The notes below the pieces were generated by a model. It was not told the DNA's origin, did no database searches, and was given only the letters and a program-made list of their open reading frames with translations. 6,458 bases of DNA from Lachnospiraceae bacterium (GTDB taxonomy: Bacteria > Bacillota > Clostridia > Lachnospirales > Lachnospiraceae): NCBI GenBank assembly GCA_021204285.1, contig JAJPZP010000205.1:1-6458 (forward strand), given 5' to 3'. Of this stretch, positions 1-5,831 are shown piece after piece. The position numbers and the translations under genes were made by a program. The stretch's first letter is position 1; every line of letters starts with the position of its first letter.

Positions 1-95
1 AAATATACCCACGGCTGACCATTATCAGTAGAACCATTCCATATAATGGGGAGTTCCGGATAAAGGAAAGCCGCGGGCACTTCGTTGTCAAACTT
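1..95 (-). CDS. Possible partial gene running off the left edge (unidentified)
   Basis: Downstream of the second URO-D-like gene and on the same strand, a frame stays open from just after an in-frame TGA (96-98) to the window edge. It reads K-F-D-N-E-V-P-A-A-F-L-Y-P-E-L-P and continues with I-I-W-N-G-S-T-D-N-G-Q-P-W-V-Y. The composition looks protein-like and it would be the third gene of the operon. However, no ribosome-binding site is visible. The only obvious starts are a GTG at 78-80 and an ATG that is followed directly by the TGA. It could be the 5' end of a real gene, a decayed remnant, or chance. I do not recognise the family. A plus-strand frame across the same bases is also open, so openness alone is weak evidence. 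Confidence 0.25.
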
Positions 96-108
96 TCACA
101 TTCGTTAC

Positions 109-1098
109 TCAGAACATGATTTTACTCATGTTGTCGATCTCCTCCGAGAGCGCCTCATACACACCCGGGAAGGTGCTCATGGCGAGTCCCTGGGAAGCAT
201 TGGGAATGAAGTACAGCTTCCCGCACTCGCGGCAGGCTCTCTCGACTTCCCGCCTCACAACGTCCTGCGTCCATCCCTCATAATCTACCGAAGCGCTGTC
301 AATACCGCCCATAAAGGAAATCTGTCCGCCGTATTTCTGAATCAGCTCCGGAATATTGTTCGAAGTCATGACACCCTGCCAGATGTCGATGCCCATATCG
401 ATCATATACGGGACCAGCGTCGCCGCATAGGAATCGGAGTGGTGCACGATCAGTTCCACGCCATGGCTCTTGTAATAGCCATACACTTTCTTATATGCCG
501 GCAGGAAAAACTCTTCGAACATATCCGGCGATATAAACGTGGACTTCTGGCTCCCCCAGTCGTCATGATGGAAAAGTGCATCCGGCTTGATATACTTGCA
601 GATTTCCTCTGCCAGCGCCAGTTCCCACTCGGTAATGTACTCTATCAGCTCCAGCAGGGCTTCCGGCTCCTCATAGAAGGCGATCAGGCAATTCTGAATC
701 TCCATCAGATAATGACACTGTTCAAAGATGCCCGGCGCTATGAATGAAGTCACGAACTGTTCATTCCGGTCCACTGCCTCCGCCTTCGCGATGTACGGCT
801 CCCACGCGGAAGCAGGGAACACCACATTCGGCGCGTGAACATACTCTCTCCAGCGCGTCACATCCCTGCAGACGATGCTCTCCTCGTCATGCACCGGAAA
901 CGCTCCCGGTACCCCTTTGGGCCAGGATCTCTTCACGCCCCAGGCGTTTATGACATTGAGCTCGCCCGGCTTCGGCGCCGGATTATGCTCGCTGAACGGA
1001 GTAGCGACCTGCATGGCAAACGCTTCATACTGATTGACGAATCGATCCGGCTTGCCTCCATGAATGGTCTCCAGCAGATTTTGTCTTTTACTTAACAT
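109..1098 (-). CDS. Uroporphyrinogen decarboxylase (URO-D/MtaA) family protein
   Basis: A 329-residue cytosolic protein of the URO-D/MtaA (COG0407-like) TIM-barrel family, about the usual length. Visible family landmarks are the N-terminal opening 'GGKPDRF' (14-20), a mid-barrel 'HHDDWGSQ' (177-184) followed by 'ISPDMFEEFFLPAYK' (189-203), 'VHHSDS' (218-223), 'FMGGID' (262-267) and the closing 'STFPGVYEALSEEI' (308-321). HemE's N-terminal RQAGR-type motif is absent, so haem-pathway uroporphyrinogen decarboxylase is unlikely. The MtaA-type zinc site also appears missing: the usual His-x-Cys is His-Ser-Asp (220-222) and the C-terminal Cys position reads 'PNASQG' (299-304). Members of this family act on corrinoid methyl groups or on unknown substrates, and the reaction here cannot be named. 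The ATG at 1098 has AGGGGAG three bases upstream (1102-1108). It lies 49 bp after the other URO-D-like gene with no terminator between, so co-transcription is likely. Confidence 0.88.
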   Translation of the reverse strand: MLSKRQNLLETIHGGKPDRFVNQYEAFAMQVATPFSEHNPAPKPGELNVINAWGVKRSWPKGVPGAFPVHDEESIVCRDVTRWREYVHAPNVVFPASAWEPYIAKAEAVDRNEQFVTSFIAPGIFEQCHYLMEIQNCLIAFYEEPEALLELIEYITEWELALAEEICKYIKPDALFHHDDWGSQKSTFISPDMFEEFFLPAYKKVYGYYKSHGVELIVHHSDSYAATLVPYMIDMGIDIWQGVMTSNNIPELIQKYGGQISFMGGIDSASVDYEGWTQDVVRREVERACRECGKLYFIPNASQGLAMSTFPGVYEALSEEIDNMSKIMF

Positions 1099-1101
1099 TT
1101 T

Positions 1102-1108
1102 CTCCCCT
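1102..1108 (-). promoter_or_regulatory. Ribosome-binding site of the downstream URO-D-like gene
   Basis: On the minus strand AGGGGAG sits three bases before the ATG at 1098, preceded by a second purine-rich run (AAAGGAAAGG). It supports this start. The rest of the 49-bp gap is A/T-rich with no hairpin plus T-tract, which fits a translationally independent but co-transcribed gene. Confidence 0.6.
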
Positions 1109-1147
1109 ACCTTTCCTTTTTATTTTATGTCCTGTACATGATCTTAC

Positions 1148-2401
1148 TTAGTATTTTCCGTATTTGTCAAGTGTCTCAAACATCGCGTCCAGATTCTCCG
1201 GCTTGCAGTTTTCCAGCAGGGCGTTGAAGTCAAAGAGGTAGCCGCCGCCCGGCATGCAGTCGTCAAGGAGCTGTCTGGTCTGCCGGATGACTTCTTCTTT
1301 CTTACCGAACTCCATGACACTGGCGGAGAGATTCCCGGAGATGCAGGCAGTGCCGCCGAGAATGCGCTTGGCCTCTTTCATATTCACCTTCTCAAAATGA
1401 TACAGGACCTTTCCCTTCGGCACATCGGTCAGATACTCAAGGCGGGTGTCGTACGGTCCCTCGGTGTAGATATAAGGAGTCACGCCCCACTCGATCAGCG
1501 CCATCATGATCTTCTTCAACGGCTTCCAGTACAGACGCTCATACTGCTCTCCGTTCATAAAGCCGTCCATGGCCTTGTGCAGTGGGAAGAAGACCCGTTT
1601 CACCGGCATATCAGCATATTTCAGATACTGCAGGGCCTGGATCTGTTGATCCGCAAACATATCGCAGGCCCGCTCCATATATTCCTGCATGTCTTCATCA
1701 ATCAGATCTTCAAAAATACCCATGGTGCCGCGAAAATAGTCGCCGAGGATGTCGTAGGGAGCCTCCGATACGCCGGTGACATACGTAGGGAAGCCCAGTT
1801 CCGTGAGCTTCTTCCTGTATTTTGCTGTGGCAGCTGCAGCCTCCCGGTCTGCCTCTCCGATCTGATTCAGAAGCTGATAAGCATTTGCCATATCCGGGCT
1901 GGTGAGGGGAGCCAGCAGACTGGTGCTCAGAACGACAGTCGGACGCAGATTAATTTCCGAGAAAGCTTTCAGCGAGGGAAATGCGCGGGGAATATATTTG
2001 CGCAGCATAAAACCGGTGAAATCATCCAGCATCTCCGGATACTCTTCCTGCGTCATAAATTCCCGCTCGATGACCTGATGGGAGCTGTAAATGGAAACAC
2101 TGGTGCCGGGTCTGCCAGGCCAGTCGATCATCTGCGAGTTGGCAAGTTCATTCGCACGTCCGCTGGTAAAACCGGAAAAAGTGTGCATATCGCACATGGG
2201 ATGATCCTCATAGAACTTAATCGCGGCCTCCCCTGCCTTCTCGTAGTCATAGTAGAGATCCCGATAGCTGGACCCATGCGCCCGCTGCATGTACGAGCTG
2301 ATATAGGGAGCGACCGGCACGCGGTCCGGCGTCCCCAGAGCGATCGCCGTCTCCACGCGCTGCCTCCGTTCTTCAAATAATTTTGCATTTTCTTCTGACA
2401 T
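1148..2401 (-). CDS. Uroporphyrinogen decarboxylase family protein, long variant
   Basis: A 417-residue, probably cytosolic protein of the URO-D-like superfamily, and the first gene of the minus-strand operon. It begins with a family-type 'ERRQRVETAIALGTPDRVPV' segment (11-30). It then shows 'DYFRGTMG' (221-228), 'FFPLHKAMDGFMNGEQYERL' (271-290, the position where other members have the Asp-rich mid-barrel motif), 'YIYTEG' (310-315), 'CISGNLSAS' (353-361) and 'PGGGYLF' (384-390). It is longer than its 329-residue neighbour and clearly divergent from it. Where MtaA-type methyltransferases carry His-x-Cys-Gly this protein has Tyr-Thr-Glu-Gly (312-315), and no Cys follows the late Gly-rich segment except in 'LENCKPEN' (396-403), so a classical zinc thiol site is not evident. 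No RQAGR motif of HemE is present. The start is firm: AGGGG lies seven bases before the ATG, with a perfect TATAAT further upstream. Substrate is unknown; a catabolic or methyl-transfer role is a family-level guess. Confidence 0.87.
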   Translation of the reverse strand: MSEENAKLFEERRQRVETAIALGTPDRVPVAPYISSYMQRAHGSSYRDLYYDYEKAGEAAIKFYEDHPMCDMHTFSGFTSGRANELANSQMIDWPGRPGTSVSIYSSHQVIEREFMTQEEYPEMLDDFTGFMLRKYIPRAFPSLKAFSEINLRPTVVLSTSLLAPLTSPDMANAYQLLNQIGEADREAAAATAKYRKKLTELGFPTYVTGVSEAPYDILGDYFRGTMGIFEDLIDEDMQEYMERACDMFADQQIQALQYLKYADMPVKRVFFPLHKAMDGFMNGEQYERLYWKPLKKIMMALIEWGVTPYIYTEGPYDTRLEYLTDVPKGKVLYHFEKVNMKEAKRILGGTACISGNLSASVMEFGKKEEVIRQTRQLLDDCMPGGGYLFDFNALLENCKPENLDAMFETLDKYGKY

Positions 2402-2408
2402 AAACTTT

Positions 2409-2413
2409 CCCCT
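2409..2413 (-). promoter_or_regulatory. Ribosome-binding site of the 417-residue URO-D-like gene
   Basis: AGGGG on the minus strand, seven bases before the ATG at 2401 and within a longer purine run (AGGAAAGGGGAAAG). It fixes the start of the first operon gene. Confidence 0.65.
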
Positions 2414-2439
2414 TTCCTACTGAATTTTCTGCTGTTTTC

Positions 2440-2468
2440 ATTATAGGATGATTTCAGGAAGATTCACA
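2440..2468 (-). promoter_or_regulatory. Predicted promoter of the URO-D-like operon (strong -10, poor -35)
   Basis: Read on the minus strand, a perfect TATAAT lies at 2445-2440, about 38 bases before the start codon, placing the transcript start near 2433. The hexamer 17 bases upstream is TGTGAA (2468-2463), which matches TTGACA poorly; an 18-base spacer gives CTGTGA, three of six. No TGn extension precedes the -10. A perfect -10 with a weak -35 is what an activator-dependent promoter looks like, and the neighbouring PucR-type protein is the obvious candidate activator (inference). Confidence 0.55.
2449..2466. promoter_or_regulatory. Candidate operator: TGATTTCA and GATT(T)CA repeats
   Basis: Between the two divergent promoters, TGATTTCA (2449-2456) is a small dyad (TGA-TT-TCA). 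A related GATTCA begins at 2461, eleven bases after the GATTTCA at 2450, which puts the two copies on about the same face of the helix. The position overlaps the weak -35 region of the minus-strand promoter, a plausible landing site for the regulator. The motif is short and could be chance. Confidence 0.25.
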
Positions 2469-2479
2469 GCCGTCATTGG

Positions 2480-2508
2480 TTGTTATTTTCTGTTCTGCAT
2501 GCTACAAT
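2480..2508 (+). promoter_or_regulatory. Predicted promoter of the PucR-type regulator gene
   Basis: TTGTTA (2480-2485), a 17-base spacer, and TACAAT (2503-2508) form a sigma-A-like promoter, four of six and five of six matches. Transcription would begin near 2514-2516. The TTG at 2480, which could be mistaken for the start codon, is therefore the -35 box, favouring a start further downstream. The resulting leader is only about a dozen bases, which is unusually short and is the main weakness of this assignment. Confidence 0.45.
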
Positions 2509-2527
2509 ATGTAGCGGGGTGAAAAAT

Positions 2528-4066
2528 TTGAAAATTACGTCAGAGATGCTGTTCTTTCTTTTGTCCGGAAAATATACGCTCAAAACGAAGCATATCGGGA
2601 GAGCACAGCTCCCGATCCGGCGGATTCTTCCGTGGAGAGAGGACGATGCCCTGCAGGATGACGTGCTCTATCTGGTTATGGAGATGGGAACACCCTGCAA
2701 AGACCTGCAGCGAAAGCCGGGAAACCTGCTGTTTTGCAGTCATCCAGACGAAGCGTCGCCGGAATTTCTGCCGGAAGACAATGGCGCAGTTCTGTGCACG
2801 GAAATGGAAACTACAAACTTTGCACTGTCCGTACTCGAGCTGTATCAGCGGCTGACGCAGTGGGATGCCCGTTTTCTGGAAGCAATCCTTTATCGGAAGG
2901 ATTATCGGGAAGCGATGGCTATGGGGATGGAGCTGCTGCCCTGGAAATACGCGGTCATTGATCTCGACATGCGACTTCTCTATGCCACGCCCGACTATAT
3001 CAAGTCGGTCTCGAAAAATCCGGAGCGGGTTCCGAAGGATAACATTGAGATGCTGCTGATGAGTCCGGAATTTCATGAAGCCGTACAATATCAGGAAGCG
3101 TTTTACTATTACGAAGAATACAACTCTGAAAATCTGCTGTGCTACAACTTGAAGCAGAATGGACAGTACTTTGCGCGGCTCTGCATGCATGTCGGCGGGA
3201 AAGACAGCGAGGTTCCCCTTGGGGCGCGCGAGCTCTTTGAAGCCTTCGCCGTGCATCTGGAGGATCTGATCCGCTTTGACACGCACGCCCTGAGCGGACG
3301 TTTTCGGGATCAAATGCACCGGCTCTTTCAGTCGCTCGCTGTCGGTGAGACGCCGGAGCCTGGCTTTGCATCCGCCATCCTGAAAAAGTTTGGTTGGAAA
3401 GATCAAGACGCCTATACGGTCTTTAAGCTGCTTTTTTATGAGGAGGAGGGCTGGAAAACACAGCTGGAAATTACGCTTCCTTTTCTGGCGCAGGAACTGG
3501 AAAATCAGTGGCAGCATTCCTGCGCGGTTGTGGAAGGCTCCGCTATCCTGTGGATTATCAATCAGAATCTGTCGAAAACCGATGTGAGTTCTCATGATTT
3601 CCGGCAGCAGGTCGCCTCCTTCGTGCGCGATCACGTTTGCAGCGCGGGACAAAGCTCCAGTTTCGATGATTTTTCAAAAATTCCCTTCGCCGTGCGCGAG
3701 GCAGAGGTGGCGCTGCAGATCGGACAGAGAAAGAATCCGCAGTTCTGGTTTTTCTTATTTGACGACTATCGGTTGGAATACATGCTCGGTAGGACGAAGG
3801 AAGAACTGCCTTTTTCCATGCTCTGTCATCCGGCCATCACACAGCTCATCGCCTATGATCAGGAACATGGTACGGAGCTTTCAGAAACGCTCCGAGTCTA
3901 TCTGCAGTCACATATGAACATGACTGCGGCGGCGGAGCGCATCTATGTCCATCGAACCACGTTCTGTCGCAGAATGAATCATATTCACAGTCTGACCGGT
4001 CTTGATCTGGAAGACCCGGACACGATACTGGATCTCATGCTGTCCTACCGCCTCTCCGACGACTGA
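2528..4066 (+). CDS. PucR-type transcriptional regulator, C-terminal HTH
   Basis: A DNA-binding regulator, 512 residues from the preferred TTG at 2528. The frame is open further upstream to a TTG at 2480, but that would overlap the promoter; GGGGTG (2516-2521) lies six bases before the 2528 TTG, and the protein then begins 'MKITSEML', typical of this group. An ATG at 2546 is an alternative. Domains by eye: an N-terminal PucR-like sensing region (about 1-120); a middle region containing 'AVIDLDMRLLYATPDYI' (142-158), possibly PAS/GAF-like; a degenerate GGDEF-like CdaR/PucR region (about 260-420) ending 'FWFFLFDDYRLEYML'; and the C-terminal HTH_30 domain (about 429-512). The HTH_30 domain is recognised from 'LIAYDQEHGTELSETL' and 'NMTAAAERIYVHRTTFCRRM', the latter being the helix-turn-helix (464-483). 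It diverges from the URO-D-like operon across 126 bp and probably controls it. The effector is unknown; such regulators commonly activate neighbouring catabolic genes. Confidence 0.88.
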   Translation: MKITSEMLFFLLSGKYTLKTKHIGRAQLPIRRILPWREDDALQDDVLYLVMEMGTPCKDLQRKPGNLLFCSHPDEASPEFLPEDNGAVLCTEMETTNFALSVLELYQRLTQWDARFLEAILYRKDYREAMAMGMELLPWKYAVIDLDMRLLYATPDYIKSVSKNPERVPKDNIEMLLMSPEFHEAVQYQEAFYYYEEYNSENLLCYNLKQNGQYFARLCMHVGGKDSEVPLGARELFEAFAVHLEDLIRFDTHALSGRFRDQMHRLFQSLAVGETPEPGFASAILKKFGWKDQDAYTVFKLLFYEEEGWKTQLEITLPFLAQELENQWQHSCAVVEGSAILWIINQNLSKTDVSSHDFRQQVASFVRDHVCSAGQSSSFDDFSKIPFAVREAEVALQIGQRKNPQFWFFLFDDYRLEYMLGRTKEELPFSMLCHPAITQLIAYDQEHGTELSETLRVYLQSHMNMTAAAERIYVHRTTFCRRMNHIHSLTGLDLEDPDTILDLMLSYRLSDD

Positions 4067-4158
4067 ACGTAAATCTTTAAATTCAGGACGGCGCCTCCGG
4101 TTTCCTCTTTCTTCGAAGGCTGCATGCCGCCTGTGGTCATGTGTTCAAGGTCTGGCTC
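4067..4158. other. Convergent intergenic gap, no clear terminator
   Basis: Between the 3' ends of the PucR-type gene and the peptidase gene. It contains short palindromic pieces, such as GGCTGCATGCCGCC (4118-4131, one mismatched pair) and GGCGCC (4090-4095), but none is followed by a T-tract in either direction. No intrinsic terminator can be supported. Nothing else is recognised. Confidence 0.4.
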
Positions 4159-4824
4159 TTAATACATGAAGCGCAGCTTCCGGTTTTCCAGATAGCGCAG
4201 CATCCAGTAAGGGTTCACCGCCGTCTCCTGATCCGCGCCAAGGGGAATATAGATACCAACATGCAGATGCACCGGGAACTTCCCTGTTGTGCCTTCCTCA
4301 CCGTAACCGGAGTCGCCCATGTAGCCAAGAATTTCGCCGGCGTACACACGGTCCCCAGCCAGCCATTTTTTCGCATAGGAGTGCAGGTGCGCATAGTAGT
4401 AATAATTCCCGTTTCCGGAGCGGATACCGATACGCCAGCCGCCCTTCTCCAGCCATCCCACTTTTTCCACCGTTCCGTCTGTCATACTGAGCACGGGATA
4501 GTAACCGCTCTTATCAAGATCCGCCATGATATCGATACCTTCGTGGCTGCGCGTTCCGCCGTAGGTCCGTTCTGCATGCCAGGTGTTTTCGAAGGAAACG
4601 GTCGCGGCCGTGTTTGTCTCCGACTCCGGCACGGGGAAGCAGGACAGCTCCTCCCAGACGCTGTCCTGCAGCGCCCCATACTCTTCAAATTCACTGCGTG
4701 TATTAGATTCCTCTGGTATCTGCGTCTCAAGAAGTCCGTCCAGCCAGAACAGTTCTCCCTCGATCAGGCAGGCCAGCAGGAGCACGGAAAGAAGCAAGCA
4801 CGCAATTCGCCGGATCGAATTCAT
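4159..4824 (-). CDS. M23-family metallopeptidase, likely lipoprotein
   Basis: A 221-residue zinc endopeptidase of the M23 (LytM/lysostaphin-like) family, which cleaves peptidoglycan cross-bridges or peptides, acting outside the membrane. The metal ligands of an intact site are visible: 'SHEGID' supplies H94 and D98, and 'VHLHVG' supplies H188 with H186 as the catalytic partner. 'YYAHLH' (143-148) supplies the second conserved His (H146). The LytM beta-sheet core runs from about 85 to 195, including 'GDRVYAGEILGYMGDSG' (157-173). The N terminus has two Arg (5-6), a short hydrophobic stretch (7-18) and 'LLAC' with C19, which matches the general lipoprotein lipobox pattern. This suggests a lipid-anchored mature protein starting at C19; a plain signal peptide or anchor is the alternative. 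Residues 20-84 form a linker rich in acidic and polar residues. GGGCGGTG upstream is a modest ribosome-binding site for the ATG at 4824. The gene diverges from the ylbJ-like gene; a role in spore or envelope remodelling is inference. Confidence 0.87.
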   Translation of the reverse strand: MNSIRRIACLLLSVLLLACLIEGELFWLDGLLETQIPEESNTRSEFEEYGALQDSVWEELSCFPVPESETNTAATVSFENTWHAERTYGGTRSHEGIDIMADLDKSGYYPVLSMTDGTVEKVGWLEKGGWRIGIRSGNGNYYYYAHLHSYAKKWLAGDRVYAGEILGYMGDSGYGEEGTTGKFPVHLHVGIYIPLGADQETAVNPYWMLRYLENRKLRFMY

Positions 4825-4842
4825 AATTCACCGCCCGCCCCA

Positions 4843-4864
4843 TAAACTGTACAAAGTCAGTTTA
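4843..4864. promoter_or_regulatory. Perfect inverted repeat between divergent genes, candidate operator
   Basis: TAAACTG (4843-4849) and CAGTTTA (4858-4864) form a perfect 7-bp inverted repeat around an 8-base spacer, for a 22-bp dyad of two helical turns. It sits in the 56-bp gap between the start codons of the M23 peptidase and ylbJ-like genes, with no T-tract after it, so it is better read as a protein-binding site or leader hairpin than as a terminator. No convincing sigma-A promoter was found for either gene here. The repeat may be where a shared regulator binds. Confidence 0.4.
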
Positions 4865-4871
4865 CTTATAT

Positions 4872-4876
4872 GGTGG
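4872..4876 (+). promoter_or_regulatory. Ribosome-binding site for the GTG-started ylbJ-like gene
   Basis: GGTGG lies four bases before the GTG at 4881. This GTG opens a typical Met-Lys-Lys membrane-protein N terminus and is the likely start. Confidence 0.45.
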
Positions 4877-4880
4877 CCGC

Positions 4881-5831
4881 GTGAAAAAAATACTTTATAT
4901 CCTTTGTAGTATCGCCGTTCTCGTACTTTTCTTCATGCATCCGGCAGCGGTCGCGATCGGATGTTCCGCGGGTTTAAATCTTTGGTATACGGCGGTTCTG
5001 CCCTCTCTGCTGCCTTTCCTGATCGTGTCGGGACTGCTCATCGGCACCGGGCTCTTCCGTTATCTGAACCGTTTTTACGCGCCGCCGCTTTCCTGCCTTC
5101 TCGGCATCTCGCAGGAGGGCTGCTATGCGGTACTTATGGGTTTTCTCTGCGGCTTCCCGATGGGCGCAAAGGTCACAGCAGATCTTGTTCGCGAAGGACA
5201 TATCTCCGCAGACGAGGGAAACTATCTCCTGAGCTTCTGTAACAATGTAAGCCCTGCCTTTTTTCTGAACTACATCTGTCTTGCGAAGCTCAATTACCAG
5301 ACCGTGCCATGGTCGCTGGTCGCTGTCTTCTACGCGGTTCCGCTGCTGTATGGAATCTTCATAAGGCCGCTGTGTCATTTTCAGAGAAAAAACGGCTATA
5401 CAACAAAACAGGCACCTTTGCAACGGATTCATTTTCCGATGCTGGATGCCTGTATTATGGACAGTTTCGCGACTGTCACCCGCCTTGGCGGTTATATTAT
5501 CCTGTTTTCTATACTGGCGCGGCTGAGCGCACTGCTGCCTCTCGGGGCGTCAGCCAGTGTGTTGATTGGCGCGCTGCTTGAAATCAGCGGTGGCATCGAC
5601 GGAATCGTCTCAGCTGCCTCCTGTCTTTCACCTGTGCTTCGAACGTCGCTCGTCTGCGCCTGCGCGGCTTTCGGAGGATTCAGCACCTGCGCGCAAACTC
5701 AAAGTGTCATCGCGGAGACTCCGCTTCGCCTGCGAAGTTATCTCACAGGGCGGCTCGCCATCACTCTTCTGACTCTTCCTGCGGTGCTGCTTCTGCAGTC
5801 TGCGGCGCCAGCTCTGCGCGGTTGCTGGTGA
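4881..5831 (+). CDS. ylbJ: YlbJ-like sporulation integral membrane protein (nucleoside-recognition/Gate family)
   Basis: A 316-residue multi-spanning membrane protein. YlbJ in Bacillus subtilis is needed for spore cortex formation; its transported substrate, if any, is not established. Identification rests on the strongly conserved first-half motif 'GFLCGFPMGAKVTADLV' (87-103), followed by 'LLSFCNNVSPAFFLNYI' (116-132), and the second-half motif 'LLEISGGID' (232-240) with 'AAFGGFSTCAQTQSVI' (262-277). Likely membrane segments are near 5-28, 36-57, 84-100, 117-135, 145-162, 203-221, 225-245, 253-275 and 290-308. At 316 residues it is shorter than the roughly 400-residue Bacillus protein, which looks like a compact version with both halves kept. 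The start is a GTG with GGTGG four bases upstream. The last 71 bp overlap the convergent coiled-coil gene. In B. subtilis ylbJ sits next to ylbI/coaD and ylbH/rsmD, and the neighbouring coiled-coil gene fits that context. Confidence 0.82.
   Translation: MKKILYILCSIAVLVLFFMHPAAVAIGCSAGLNLWYTAVLPSLLPFLIVSGLLIGTGLFRYLNRFYAPPLSCLLGISQEGCYAVLMGFLCGFPMGAKVTADLVREGHISADEGNYLLSFCNNVSPAFFLNYICLAKLNYQTVPWSLVAVFYAVPLLYGIFIRPLCHFQRKNGYTTKQAPLQRIHFPMLDACIMDSFATVTRLGGYIILFSILARLSALLPLGASASVLIGALLEISGGIDGIVSAASCLSPVLRTSLVCACAAFGGFSTCAQTQSVIAETPLRLRSYLTGRLAITLLTLPAVLLLQSAAPALRGCW

Noticed and set aside
1..119. Plus-strand open frame from the left edge into the end of the 329-residue gene
   Set aside because: It is open from base 3 to a TGA at 117-119 but short, with less gene-like codon use and a run into the 3' end of a clear gene.
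1397..2380. Long plus-strand open frame opposite the 417-residue URO-D-like gene
   Set aside because: It lies almost wholly antisense to a gene with clear family motifs, promoter and ribosome-binding site, and its translation shows no recognisable domain.
109..2401. Calling either URO-D-like gene hemE (haem biosynthesis)
   Set aside because: Neither has the N-terminal RQAGR-type substrate-binding motif, and the regulator and tandem arrangement point away from haem synthesis.
2540..3652. Long minus-strand open frame opposite the PucR-type gene
   Set aside because: Antisense shadow of a gene whose HTH and GGDEF-like regions are recognisable; the translation is rich in Arg/Phe/Gln without domain features.
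4067..4158. Bidirectional intrinsic terminator between the convergent genes
   Set aside because: Short palindromes are present, but none forms a strong stem followed by a T-tract on either strand.
4141..4845. Plus-strand open frame covering the M23 peptidase gene
   Set aside because: The minus strand carries an intact M23 active site with signal peptide; the plus-strand reading has no supported start or family.
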